NCBI GenBank assembly: GCA_013397795.1
Contig: VZTJ01004500.1
Span: forward strand, 59,765 to 123,764
DNA: 64,000 nucleotides
Reading direction: 5' to 3'
DNA from: Orthonyx spaldingii
Taxonomy: Eukaryota > Chordata > Aves > Passeriformes > Orthonychidae
Both the position numbers and the translations under genes were made by a program. Under the pieces are notes generated by a model. The model had not been told where the DNA came from. It saw nothing but the letters and a program-made list of their open reading frames with translations, and ran no database searches. Below are positions 1 to 12,903 of the stretch, one piece after another; positions within the stretch are counted from its first letter, which is position 1; every line of letters starts with the position of its first letter.

Positions 1-2130
1 GGTCCAGCAGAGAAGAGCTCTTTTAGACTGATGACAAGTACCATTCCCCATCTTTTTATTCCTCTCTGGGAAGAGGGCTTAGGGTTGGATGAGTGAAGTT
101 GAGCCTAGGAAAAGGGAGAGGAAAGATGCTGTTGCACTGTTTCTCTTTTTATTTCCCACTACCAAATCAGTAATTACATATCTGTTTATTTGGTCAGAAA
201 TTAAACTAATTTCCCACAAATTGAATCTGATCTGCACAAGAAGGTAATTAGCAAGTGGCCTCCTGGTCTTCTCTGCCCACAAGCTTTCTCATTCCTGCTC
301 TTCCTATTTCTCTCCACCCTCCCGTTTTGAGCAGAGTGAGTGGCCAGGTGGGAGCTTGGCTGCCGGCAAAGGGTAACCCACCATACACTGATTTCACAAG
401 CCTTCAAGCAAGAAAGGTGTCCCTTCAGGAAAAAAATAATGTCAAGGAAGCTATTGAAATTATAAGAAATATTTCCAAGCAATACAACAATCCAAAAAAA
501 AATCACTAATTTTTTAACTTCTAAAATGATAATAAACCACAAAAGGGATTTCCCATAGCTTTAAATTAATCTGACAGGATCTTCTCTTGTTTCGCAGGAA
601 TTTATGCTAATGCTGGTTTGTGGTTGGATTAAAAAGGAACCAGCTTTAAGAGAAAAGTCGATTCATTGAAATTCAATCACAGATTTTTTTCACAGCCCTT
701 AGCTAAGAAATCCGGGTTTAATATAATTGAAGAAACCTTTTGTGATATTCTTAAACAAGCAAACAAAACCCAGAAAACATTTAGAAAATAATGGTGAGAG
801 TACCTCTTTGTGCAGCTCTTAAAAATGTATTTTCACCCAACTCAGAAATGCTTCTATTGTGTCATCTTCAAAATTTTTTGTCTTTCCATAGAAATAATAG
901 GCCAGATTCTGGGGGGTTTGCTTGCATGTAAAACCTGATGGAAATCAAGCATTGTTTTGTGCAACTACAAAAAGTGATCAGCCATTCAAAATCCATGTCC
1001 TTGTCTCAGTCTTACAGATAGTTCAATGCATTGAAGTCAATAGTATTTCTCTCTGTTATTCTAATAAATGCTGATCTGGGGCCAGGGTCTCTGTTAAAAT
1101 TGTTTCTTGCTTGAACACATGAAAAATTAGGTTTCTTTCACTCAGAGGGAGGGGAACAAATTCTACATTTTATTTTTCTGATGTTGTCTCAAGAACAAGA
1201 AGGCATATGTAATTGCTTGTGTAGAAGTTTTTGCTTTCCCCAGCAACAATTTCAGTACTGCAAATGCAGTCCAGCACCTCTCACTGTAAACACAGAAATC
1301 CATTAGACTTTGCTGGGAGATGAACTCAGTCCTAACTGCCAAACATTGGTATTTAATGAGATGGTCTCTGCCGTGTGTTGTAAATATAAAGGAGCTTATT
1401 GACTGTTGTTGTGAAACAATGTTTGTAGGTGAGGGGCACAGGGAAAGGCTCTACGGTTTTGCTGAACGTAAGAGGAAATATAAAAGTATTTCTTTGCAGT
1501 TTTATTACAGCTTTTTATGTTCATGTTAGTCCCAGGAAACTCGTGTTAAGGAAAGGAGAAATTCCTGAGTATCCTTCCTATTGAAAACATTCTGTTCCTT
1601 TTAACTATAACACTGAAAATGTGCCTTCTACATCACAAAGGGAGATGAAAGGATATTTTAATAAAAGGATGACCCTCTCAGTAAAAATGCCTATTTTCCC
1701 CATGTGCATCACGTAACACCTGCTGTCTCTCTATAAAACAAATGATTGATTCTGAATCACTTTGTATGGCAGAGTTACCTTGGGAACAAAATCGTGTGCC
1801 AGCTGTGTCACAGTCATCACTCAGCAATTAGCTGAACTGGTCCTCAAGAAGAAACAATGTCACTTTATCTCACAGGTCAAAGATTTCAGGTCAAAAGAAC
1901 ACAGCTCTGTATTTAATTTTGTATATCTAAGTCAGTCTGAAAAATGCTGCAAAGAGACTCATGGGGAAAACTAAGAGGAAATCTTATTCTGTTGCACAGA
2001 GATTTAATAAACTGAAACTGGCCAAAATTAAGTATTGCACTTGTTCTCTGAAAAGTATATTCCACTTTCAATTCTGAGGCAACAGACCTTCCCATAAAAT
2101 GCTACCCAACTGCTAGATGAATCGTGTGAT
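1..2130. other. Intergenic, nothing recognised
   Basis: This is AT-rich DNA with only short chance reading frames (113 codons at most), none resembling a known protein. I see no splice-flanked exon, LTR or CR1 match. Confidence 0.6.
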
Positions 2131-2139
2131 AATTATGGC

Positions 2140-2200
2140 AGTCATGGACTTCATGACCTCAGAGGTCCGTCCTTTCCAACCTAAATGATTCTATTCTATA
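2140..2200 (+). mobile_element. CR1 LINE 3'-end fragment
   Basis: The stretch with GACCTCAGAGGTCCGTCC and TTTCCAACCTAAATGATTCT matches the terminal part of avian CR1, including the TGATTCTATTC tail. It is short and heavily 5' truncated. Confidence 0.75.
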
Positions 2201-2804
2201 AAATGCATCTTATTCCTATAATGTAAGATAAAGACAAAAGGTTTGCTTAGTTCTTGAGTATACTGAAAAAAAATTGAAATAAAAAATTAAAATGCTAATG
2301 TAATCAATTCAGGATCCTTTATTAGTGAAACTGATACTGCTAAGACAGTTCAAGTGGTGACTTCACAAGATGATATTTGCTGTATTGACCTCAAACTTCC
2401 GAAAGCACTGTGGTTTTGCTAATTTGCTCATAAAACTAGCCTGAATGGTGGGACACCAGTTCCCTAGTAAATAATTCTATTTTACTGAAGGCTTACAGGT
2501 TTTACAGTAATTCTTTGAGATTACACGTTCCCTTATGAACCTTGATGCCTGGGCATGGCTCTAGTATAAGAGTGCAAGGGGTGCAGGTGCAATGAATTTT
2601 TTTCAACGCTACCCATTCCTTCTCTCTCTTTCACACACCAGGGCAGCAGTGAGAGGAGCAATCAATCAAATGTTTCAGAAGGTAAAAAAAACAAAGACAG
2701 CATCATGCCAGCCCTAACAGTAATACCACCCAGACTATTATGAGTGACAGCTGGAGCCATGGGCCTGAGCTTGCTCTTTGAAATAGTTTTACACGCTTCC
2801 TTAA

Positions 2805-2880
2805 AATTGTAGGAAGAGTTTTGCTAGAAGGGACTTCCTGAGGTCTAGCACAGTCCCCTGACCCAAGCAGACCCCAGTTG
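2805..2880 (-). mobile_element. Possible old CR1 3' fragment
   Basis: Reading on the plus strand, AGAAGGGACTTCCTGAGGTC followed by CAGTCCCCTGACC resembles the reverse complement of CR1 3' ends (AGGGACCTCTGGAGGTCATC...). It is diverged and has no clear tail, so this is a weak call. Confidence 0.4.
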
Positions 2881-4600
2881 CTAGTTCTCATCCTTTTATC
2901 ACTCTTGTAATACATCCTCTCCACTCTTACAGTTTTTTGCAAATGACAAAAGGGATCAATAAAGGTGATGCAGGGCAAAGTGGAGACAGGTACAAAACAC
3001 AATGAATACAAAACCAAGTAACCAGCAAGTTTTAATCATTCACCAACCTTGATGACAGAAGAGTGGAGTGTGTGAAAACCAACTAATCAGCTGGATTTCT
3101 AGCAACCTTCTAACAGGTGCATGGCAGCTACCCATGGGGAGTAAGGCTTCTTTCCTCTCTAGCTCCAGCTTCCCCAGTTTAAGCTATGGCCTAGGAATGT
3201 GCAGAGGTCACACTCAGCTTTACAATCATCGCTCATATGCAGTGCAGTGCAGACATATCACACTTGAGACAGGATTTTGTCTGAATGTATGGATTATCTT
3301 TAATAAGGAAACTAGTCACCTAGGAAATTTTATTCTATTGGTGGGGGACAGGGGTGGGGGGAGCTTCTGGAAGGATAGGAAATATCAAAGAGATTTTTCC
3401 ATTTGGAAAAGAAACAATCATTCATTGTTGCTTTAAAATGAGGGCATTTTGAAAAAGGTGATTTTTTTAAAAATAATGAGCTACAGAGCAGAATTGCAGT
3501 GATCCTTATCAGATTTAAGTGTTAATACTATCCTCTGTCTTTCTAAATGACTCTGGACTTGTATGTTTGGGTGCCTAAGAAATATTCACACATAAGATGA
3601 TATCCACAGTCTGTTGATTGATGGAAAATATTGCCTATTATTTATAGAGGAGGAAGTAAATCATGTATTGCTAGAGAGATAAAGCTACAACAGAACTGAG
3701 GACTAGTCAAGGCTGTAAGGGATCGGTTAGGAAAGGATTATGACTAACAGTAGCAAACGTTACAGTAAAGTATTCCTGTAAAGGAAAAGCCTCCACTTAA
3801 GATAAAGGCACAATTTGTGTGTTATTCTAACATGAAATAGTTAATATTGCTTAAAAAATTCTGGACATTTTGAAATATCTGACAGAGATGAAAGAAGTAA
3901 CATGTAGAGGTAAATTTTTATCTTTGATGACCTGTCATGAAATGTATTGAGTACCAGCTGCTGTGAATTTAATTTCAAAGTTGTTTTTGACAGCTTGTTC
4001 CAATTATATCCTTATTGAAAGGCTAGATTTCTGGTAGATTGACAAGTTTCCTTTTTATTTTTACCTTCTAATGAGCAAAACAATCTGTTACAGTATATTG
4101 ATCCAGCTTATTTATTTCTGGATACTTAAAATATGGTCTGTTGTCCTTCTCTTCAGATACTCTTACCACCTTCAGTACAGCAAAAAATATACTTGCATTT
4201 TCAAATATAGGTGGGGAAAAGGTCACTTTAAAGGAATTAGTACTTCTGTGAAATGAAACTATGTTAAGAGCTATGGGCTTGTATTACTTAGAGAAAGGAT
4301 TAAATTATCTACATATGTATTGACATAGGCACCCTAAGGGTCATTAGACCCCTTCAGAAACACAATAGACCATATAGCCTACTTAATGGCATGGATATTG
4401 ACTAATATTTAGATACTCTCAACATCTGTTGGCCTGGCTCTGAGCAGTGCATGAAGACCTGATTGAGGATATCACTGTTGCAGAGTGACCCTGTGAGAGT
4501 GATCATAACGTATGCAGAGTGTGGGGGCAGCACAGACAGTCCCTGCATCCATTCAGTTTCAAGAGGGACACCATCAACACAAGAGAGCTTCTCAAAAGAT
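2880..4600. other. Intergenic; one G-rich tract
   Basis: No gene or identifiable repeat is seen. The only notable element is a G-rich plus-strand run at 3341-3361, GTGGGGGACAGGGGTGGGGG, which could fold as a G-quadruplex. Confidence 0.5.
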
Positions 4601-4840
4601 GGGAGAGAACAGCCATATTTAGTAGCAGAGGACATTTTGAATTGGGCAAAGAAATTTTTACTACAGCAAGTTTAAACACTGCCCAGAGAAGTGACAGGAT
4701 TGCTGTCCTTGGAAGTTTTTAAAACTGTCCAGAATGAGGCTTTGGCCAACCTGATCCAGCTTTGTAGTTAGCTCCGCTTGGACCAGGTGACTAGAAGATG
4801 AGCTTTCAGCCTAAATCCTTCTCTGAGTTTATGGTTTTTT
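4600..4840 (+). mobile_element. CR1 LINE 3' fragment, diverged
   Basis: Translation of the middle part gives LPREVTGLLSLEVFKT and then NEALANLIQ, matching the C-terminal end of CR1 ORF2 (LPREVVxxPSLEVFKTRLDEALANLI). The 3' part keeps the GGACCAGGTGACTAGAAGATG and CCTTCTCTGAGTTTATGG remnants. Substitutions and indels make it inactive. Confidence 0.8.
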
Positions 4841-5300
4841 AAAAAGAACCTATCAGTTAAATAAACCACACTCCCAGGCAGCAGAGAGAGTATTCTGATC
4901 ATCCATCATGTTGGAAATCCAGAATACATTCCACTTACTGGGGAGAACTCCAGAAAGGCCAGAAAGGAATTATAATGCCTGAATGGTGGTGTAAAAGAAA
5001 CAAGAGCAAGGACCATTACAATCCTTCAGTAATGAGAAAAAAGGAAGGATGATCAATACTGCTGAATTAAATGTAAAAGTATCCTAAGACTGTCCAGGCA
5101 TGAAAATTAAGAATAAATCCATTTTAAATGCTTCAGGAGATGGAAGGCAGAGAAACAATCAGCAGAAATATAAAGAGAAGAGGATAGAGAAGAGACAGAG
5201 AAAAAATAACTCAAATGTAGAAAAAACACTTATCACCAATTTATTATTTCTCTACCATTTCCATCTTACAGGATATGTGAAGTATCAATATATTGTAACA
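4841..5300. other. Intergenic, purine-rich
   Basis: Nothing is recognised. The part from 5100 to 5230 is A/G-rich (AAGAGAAGAGGATAGAGAAG), and its 67-codon frame is a low-complexity artefact. Confidence 0.5.
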
Positions 5301-5414
5301 TGAAACCAATTCAGGGATACAAAATTGTTCTAAAATTTAAGATAGGAATGCTGCAAATGAAACCAATTCAGGGATACAAAATTGTTCTAAAATTTAAGAT
5401 AGGAATGCTGCAAA
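5301..5414. repeat. Exact 57-bp tandem duplication
   Basis: Two directly adjoining copies, 5301-5357 and 5358-5414, are identical over all 57 bases. Both begin TGAAACCAATTCAGGG and end GGAATGCTGCAAA. After the second copy only TGAA continues the pattern. No coding frame is involved. Perfect identity points to a recent event or an assembly artefact. Confidence 0.97.
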
Positions 5415-8400
5415 TGAACCAGCAGAAAAAAATCCCAGAATAAAAATGCATGGGGTTAAAAGAAGAACCTAGTCCTGAGAGAAAACAAAAATGTGCCAGA
5501 CTGTGATTGATGGTATAATGATGGAGTACAGCTGATCTGGATAATTCAACAATGAGGGCTGGGTCCCAACTTGGTTGATATTAATTACATTATGTTTTCA
5601 TTTAACTTGCCTTTCCTGTTAATTTAATAGTGGCACAAGGTGTTAATGCTATTACAGCTAAAGTAGCATCCTAATGCGATGAATCAGATTATGGCCATAA
5701 TAAGAATTTCCACCTGTGTGAGCATTTGAATTTCCATTCTCTGAAACAAGAATGGAGATTTCAAAAATACACCTGTGGCTTTTCATACCACGTATGAAAA
5801 TGCACACATGCACATGGAACATCATTAATACTGCAAGACTGCATTACTAAACATTCTGGTCAGGACATATTTCTACAGTAATTGTGTCCTTGCTTGTTTG
5901 TCTTGTAATCTGAATGTTAAAAAGGGAAAGGGAATAACTCAGCCCCTTTTTTTTTGTTTGTTTGTTTGTTTTGTTGGTTTTTTTGGTAAGCTTGTTAATA
6001 GAGTATTTATTTCCAGTTTTCAAGGATCAAAAGAAGGACAGAATAATGCAGCCACCCTGGTAAGGTGGCAAAGACTCTTGGGGAGCCAGAAAGACCAAAA
6101 TAGTTACAATAAATAAGAAGTAAATACTGTATGCCTAATAAAAGCATATTTTTGTTTATTCTGATGGGATAATGTGCATTCAAACTTTAGTAGTATGTAA
6201 TATATAGATTTATTGATAATTTCTAAAAGCATGCAGTATTTTCCATCTATTCATGTAATGAGGCAGAGAATCAGAAAAGCATAAGAACTTCACTGTATGC
6301 TTTGGTGCTGGGAAATGCTGAACACATTCAGCTCCCACTTAAGTTTAGCATGGTTGATCAGAGATTAAAAACTTTGTATCATGGACAAGGAGATAACGAT
6401 GTGAAAGTTTTATAGTTTATTCAAGAAAAAAATAGTATTGCTTCATCTAATACAACACCCCTGCCCCCCTCCTCAAATATTAAAAATCTATTAACTCTTA
6501 CCCATATCTTCAAAAATTATTTGGAACAGATCAACCAGATAATACCATTATTAAATAAATATCATAAATAAAAATCAGGTGAGTTTTGTGGAGTTTTTTG
6601 CAATAATATGCCTAAATTTTTCTGACAGATGCTTGTTCAGCTTGAAATAGTTTCTAGTAAATTCCTTGTATATGGTAGATGATTCTATCATCAGCTACCC
6701 ATCCTTCATTTACAATTTTCAGCATTGAAACATAAGTACAGAAATCCCAGATTATATTTCCCTTTATTTTGCTATTTATTATTCTAAGTGTCTTTATTTT
6801 GCTTTTTGAGAAAAAAAAAAAGTTAATTTAAGCTCAGGCATTCTTTATCCCAAAGTAATTTTGTTATTTTTGAAGAAGCAGAAGAGTACACACAGACCCC
6901 TATAAAAGGAGATGGAATATTGAGTATTTTGCAGTTCATTGCTTGAAGAGAGTGCACTAAAAATCAATTTGCCTAATTGAACATAGTGCTAGAATGTAGT
7001 TAAATGTCTTTAGACCCCTTCCAAAAAAAAAAAGCAGCTCTGGTTATATACTTATACAAATTCTATCAGAGTTAAAATATGTCAGCCAATACTATATCTC
7101 ACTGCTAAAAAGGTTTTCTGCACTGCAATGTAAATTTCTCTTCTTTTATTGTGATTTCATCATCTTTATCCTTATTAATGCTTCTCTTTTTTGGTGTTAA
7201 TGTGTTTTAGCTACTTACAGAATAAAGTAATTGGTTTTAAATACAAGATATGGGCAGTTATTGCTTTGCTTTATCATGTATCTTCTCAGAACTGAGATCA
7301 TTTTGACTCTCTGCTTTCAAATCTCTCCAGGATGTCAATACTTTGTAACAAGAACAGCCAAACAAGATAGCACATACAGCTTTTGTTGTTTAGCAATCGC
7401 TTAGAGTGCCTATTCTTTTCCTGGTGTGAGATGTTGTTCTTCTTCATGTGCCAAACAAAACTTGGCAAAACATGCTGCACTCTTTCTAATTTATTGTCAT
7501 TGCCTAGTCTCTTTCAGACTTTATATTGCTGAAAGGCAAGGTTACCTGGGCAAAGTCAATTTAACCCTCTCTTGTTGTTGTTTTGCAGCTCAGGGGGAAA
7601 ATAACCATCTGCAGGAGCAACTTGGAAGGACTCCCAGTGTGATAAAATGGGAATAGCAGTTGTTTGTGAATAGCCACAGTGCCTTGTTACAATCTTTATT
7701 CACCACTCAGTCAGATAGTATTCTAATTTTTTTTTAAATAGACAACCCTTATTTGAAGACAGATAAGAGTATTCTCTAAGCATGTGCAATTTCCCACTGT
7801 ATTTATTGGCTCTTTCACTTATTTATATCAAGAAGTACCATCCTCCCCCTGTCTCCAAAAGGAAAAATATGCAAAGGAAAAACAGCCTGAGGAGAAAAAA
7901 AAAAATAAATAAACAAATAAAATTAGCATGAGGAACAGAAAATTAAAGCAAAGGAAGGAAGAGGGAGTCAAAAAAGTAAAGCTGAAAAACGGGCAGGAGA
8001 GTGTAACACCCTTGTCCTAAAAATCTTGTATTCTCTTGAATTGGCTTTAATATTATTTATTGGGCTTGCCACCTGTTCATAGATACCAATGAGTGCTTCT
8101 GCCAGCTCTAGGGCAACACTGCTCAAGATGTTTCTGCCTTGTTGCCACTAAATTGCGGTGTTAATGGATCAAAGTGAAATTGTTGACTGCACAGATCCAA
8201 AGTATTGAACAAACTTGAGTTAATACCTTTTCAAAACATCCGTATGAATTATATACTTGTGATTTATTTTGATTAACCTACTTCTGAAATGAGAAGTACT
8301 AATATTCTTCTAGATTACAGGTGTAGTAAGAAGAGGCAGAGGGTCTGGCATTCCTGGTAGGCATTTTATCTGTCCAGAGCTCTGATGGTGGCTCTTCACA

Positions 8401-8890
8401 CACACGCTCATCATGCTTTCTCAGGATTAGCATCATTCATTGTCATGCTTGCAGTAGTTCAGCTACCTTGCCCAAACAGCTGTCCTTCTAACCCGCTCAC
8501 TCTCCTTCTAAATTGCCCTAATCTCTTCAATGTCAATTTATTGTCATGCCTTTGGTGATGGCTAGTAGGTACAGGAATGGAGAGCAGAGAGGCTGACTGT
8601 TCCAATTTACTACGGTGAAGTGAAAAATTTGTGCTGTGCTACAGGTAGGAACCTGTTTTGGACATGCGATTTAAGTTATTAAATTTAACTTCTTATCTCC
8701 CTGAAAGCAACACCTAAAGGGTTTCCCTATGAAAAACCTAATAATGGTTTTACAACTTTCCTTCTGGTAGTAGCTCACTGTGTGCCAGTAAATTCCTCCT
8801 CTTGCAATGCCTTGCAAGGCAGAATTTGCCAGCTGCACTGCAAGGATGTACAGTGGAGTCCCATGGACATGAAGAGTGCACTGTGTTTTG
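5415..8890. other. Intergenic; simple repeat and a unique AT-rich block
   Basis: No gene or CR1 copy is recognised. It holds a T/(TTTG)n simple repeat at 5947-5985 and a homeodomain-site-like AT-rich stretch at 5575-5780, described among the findings. The remainder is AT-rich, with A runs at about 6810 and 7022. Confidence 0.5.
5947..5985. repeat. T-run and (TTTG)n simple repeat
   Basis: Nine T residues are followed by four GTTT units and further T-rich sequence. Low complexity; a 72-codon frame across it is an artefact. Confidence 0.9.
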
Positions 8891-8899
8891 GCAGTGCTA

Positions 8900-9078
8900 T
8901 GGACAGCTAAGGAGTGCGTTCAGCAGTGTTGCTTGGGGAAGGATCTACATTTGGACAACACTCCCAGGTACATGGTGTGATTCTTGGGGTGTCCTGTGCA
9001 GGGCCAGGAGTTGGATTCAATGATCCTGATGGTTTCCTTCTGACTCAGCATATTCTATTCAATGATTCTGTGATACAT
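8900..9078 (+). mobile_element. CR1 LINE 3' end
   Basis: The stretch contains ACACTCCCAGGTACATGGTG, TGATTCTTGGGGTGTCCTGT and CAGGGCCAGGAGTTGGATTC, then GATCCTGATGG, and finishes ATGATTCTGTGAT. That series is characteristic of an avian CR1 subfamily 3' end. It is strongly 5' truncated with moderate divergence. Confidence 0.88.
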
Positions 9079-10307
9079 CTGCATCCAGAGTTCTCATTCT
9101 GCCGGATGTGGAATGCCAATGGAACGCCTCTGTGGACCTGTCAAGTAAAGTACTAATTACACGGAGAGGAACTGCAATTATGAAGTGGGGAGCAGGTACC
9201 AAACCCTGTCTGGTTTAGGCAAATCCATGCATCACTACAGAAGGCAGAGTCTGAAATTACTTTTTTGCCCTCTCTTGCAGACATCTTCTAAAATAGACTA
9301 AGGTATTCCTAAGGTATTTGTCTATTGATACAAGCAATATTGAATTTGCTTAGGTGTGTGTTCAAGTCTTATTAAAATTTTTGAATGACTGTTTGTCTGG
9401 TCCTTTTCAGTAAAGCTTCTATGACAGACAATGGGAAATACCCAGTGGACAATGATAACCCTTTTTGGTTTGGTTGTTTTATCTCATAATGTGCTGTTAA
9501 TTTTTTAATAGGAATGTCCATAGAAATGTTGAAGCGATATCTTCACTCTCCAGTGTAAAACACTTCACTCATAAAGTTATGGCTTTTCTCTGATGGGTGA
9601 TACAAAATTTTTCTGTTTCCCATCTGTATCTGTTTTACCAGGTAGGCACTGTTCCTGGACTTCTAAATTGTTTCATACTTCACAGGAAGGAGATATGCAA
9701 TAAAGGCCCATTTCAATGGTAATAAAAATAGAATCTAATATGGAACAACATATTACAAGTGAAGACATCTGTTCACATTATTATGAGAGTCTCCGTCCAA
9801 TTATATTCACTATAAATTATGGAAGAACAATTGAGATAAAAATGTGCATATTATTGTTTCAGAGCTTCAGGTTGAGTTGAAGATTAGGTTTCTCTGCATC
9901 CTGAATTCTGAAAGCATTCTCTGAGATATCACAATCCAGACTTACTGCAATAACATAAGAAATTATATTCAAAATCAGGTTAAACACAACTTTGCAAATA
10001 TATTTAAACATTGGTTGGCCAAAAAAACCCCCAGGTTTAAAAAAAAATCTAGGATTTAAACACTGTCTTTAAACAAGAAACTGTGTCATATCATACTGTC
10101 CTGGACAGATGCTCTTCCAATATAATATCTACCTTCTTTTAAAATTGTTGCTTGATTTACATAGATTTCAGAAACATTCAATGCAATTCCATTCCTTGAT
10201 GCAGCCATATCACTGGGGAATTTAACCTACTGTTTTAAAAAAATTGATTTCTAAATAATCTGGCTCTGTTGAGATGAGAAAGGATTTTATTTTTTCTGCA
10301 GGCATCA
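9079..10307. other. Intergenic, nothing recognised
   Basis: AT-rich DNA. The longest frames are short and unconvincing, and no repeat boundary is visible. Confidence 0.5.
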
Positions 10308-10885
10308 GCAGGATCATAGGATTATAGAATTTTATAGGTTGGGAGGACCCATAAGGATCATCTGGCCCAAACTCTACCTCTAAACAGAATCAATTTAGAT
10401 CACATTATTCAGGGCATTGATCAGTTAAGTTTTAAACAATTCTGAAGCTTGATATTTAATGAAGTCTCTCAGCAATCCCATTACTTGTAATTTTTTCCCC
10501 TAACAATTAATTAGAATTTCACACTTTGCAATGTCTGTCCATTTCCTCTCACCCTATCATTTTTATCCCTAAAAAGAATCTGTCGCCATTTTTTTCCTAA
10601 ACCTTCTCTTTAAGTAGCTGAAGAAAGCAACAAGATCCTTGTCTTATCCTTCCCAAAAATAGTAGTGGAGTGGCAAAACTGGACACAGTTCTCTTGATAA
10701 AATTTCAGCAGTGTTGAATAGAGAGGGGACAACACATCTCTGTCTGCTGGCTTCACTCTTGCTTATGCAGTTTCAGTATTCTTTGTGCTTTTTTATCACA
10801 GGGATGGACAATTGACTCATCATGTCGTGTTCCTGAAAACCCCCAGGTCCTTTCTGACAGCAAATGACATCAGTGAATGGGAACT
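10308..10885 (-). mobile_element. CR1 LINE, 3' portion, old
   Basis: The plus strand opens with GATCATAGGATTATAGAATT and GGTTGGGAGGACCC, the reverse complement of a CR1 3' end. It runs on through CR1-like sequence to GACTCATCATGTCGTGTTCC and CCCCCAGGTCC, which corresponds to the ...CTCATGTCCAGC...CCCCCAAGTCC part of CR1. About 570 bp are kept, but with many substitutions and gaps. Confidence 0.82.
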
Positions 10886-11595
10886 GTTTAAGGCTGGCAT
10901 TATCCCAAAGAAAAGATTAATAAACAAGAAGAGAATGAGATGGGTCCACTGTTAAACACATTCTAGCAATTCAGGTTGAGTTTATCAAAACAGGTTGCTG
11001 TTGATAACAGATTGATGTTATGGCCACAGCTTCACTGTATCACAATCTATTAATACCTCAGAGCTTTGTCTTACCTCCATAATAAGGCTTTTTATGAAAT
11101 TAACCATCATTTTCTTCTCACTTTTGATACTAATAACCTATAATTGTTCAAGCACTAGAACCTGAAATGTAGTCTGTATCTACACTGCAAATGAAAACTA
11201 CATTTGCTGGCTGCCTTCAGTGACTCCCTCCAGTCAACCACTGGAAGCCGTCAGGCTGCTCTAGTACTTTTGGTGTGTGAGCACCTTCCCTTCACCTTTC
11301 CTAATGTGTGTGTAGGTTACTTGCCTGTGTGCTGCAATTAGACACAGGAAGTTCATGGACAAAAATCCTCCTGGTTTTCAAACTTCTCATAGGATTCTGT
11401 ATCTCACATGTTCTTTCTTGGCTGTGATAGGAAGCCAAGCCAGAAAGAAAAGATGTGTTTTGCATCTTGATTCCCAAATGACTGATACAAACCTGGAAAA
11501 CACTTGAAGTCTCTACCAATTTACAAAAAAATGGGAATACCAGTGGTCGGACTGCAAGGCAGGACATAGGTGAGAAACAGGGGGTCATACTTTGG

Positions 11596-11660
11596 TGTAT
11601 ATATATATATAGAGAGATATATATAGATATATATATACATACACACACACATATATATGC
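11596..11660. repeat. (AT)n/(AC)n compound microsatellite
   Basis: Alternating TATATATATATA, AGAGAGATATATATAG and ACACACACACATATATAT blocks run over about 65 bp. Likely polymorphic in length. Confidence 0.95.
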
Positions 11661-12835
11661 ATGTATTTGGCATATAACCTCCATATAGACAGTATCTGGA
11701 TTTCAGTAGCTTGTAAGACTGTTCCTTCTCATTTCAGCACACTGAGTCTGAACCTTTTGGTTTCCAGGAAACAAAGGATCTCAGACTTCTGCAAAGAGTG
11801 AAAGGTACTCAGGGATTATGAACTTGTGTGTGTCAGGGTAAATTAGCTAGTACCATGAATTTATTTTTAATTTCCGACATTGTAACAGCTTGGAATGATT
11901 ATGTTCTTAATTTAGTGTTGCAGGTACAGCGAGTGCCTTGTTTTTCATTCAGTAAATGAAAACTAAACTGGGTAAAGCATATCCACCACAGAATCATTTA
12001 CTTGGGTATCACCTTCTAAACTCATCTTATCTTCTTCTCTCTTACATAAATTTGCTGATGCAGAGCTAATGCTTAAACAGGAAAATAGGAAGCTCAAACC
12101 ACTATAGGTATCCAGAATTATTTTATAAACATATCCATGGAATTGTTGTTTACCGTAATGGTTATTGTCAATGATGGCATCTACCTGAACTTTTTTCTTT
12201 TCATTTTTATCATGCTAAACTTTTCTGCTTCTTCCTTTTCAACATGGAAAACCAAGCAATTTTAGTCCACCTTTCTATTGCCTTGATCTATTGCAGTAAC
12301 CACTGCTTTTCTTTTACAATGGGTAAATAATGGGTATTTTCCCTTTTTTCTCTTGGCCTAACTTATTTTCACTGTCCCTCTCTGCATGTCATTCTTTCTA
12401 AAGTGCGCGCATGCTTCCCCTTAAAACTCATTCATCAGCTCTTGCATGCAGATCTAGTCTGGTTTTCTTTGCATGCCCTGATCTCTGAGCTCCTCTTTCA
12501 AGAAATTTCCCTTAGTGAAGTACCACATTGGTCAGAACCTTAGGGTAGATCTGTTGCACTTTTTCTAAAGTAAACCCAACCAAAAACATCCAAAGATTTT
12601 TCTAACTCTAAAGTTAGGTCTCATGAGAACACAAACTGGACTACAGTTATTTTGCTGGCAATTAAAATTCATGTATTTGGGGAGAGATAATTCATAACAA
12701 CTGTAAACAACTTTTGTAAACAACTTTACCTGTGCTGATTGTCCAGGCATAGTTATGTCAGATATTACAGCTATAACAAATACGTCACTGAAAATGTGTG
12801 CAAAGTCTAGTGTAGGACTCACTGCTCCTTGCTTC

Positions 12836-12903
12836 AGCAAAACAACCAAAAAAGAAGAAAAACAAACCAAAACCAACCCAAAACAAAAAACAAACCCAAA
12901 CCA
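12836..12903. repeat. A/C-rich low-complexity tract
   Basis: CCAAAAAAGAAGAAAAAC followed by AACCAACCCAAAACAAAAAA and similar. On the opposite strand it creates a false hydrophobic run in a chance reading frame. Confidence 0.85.
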
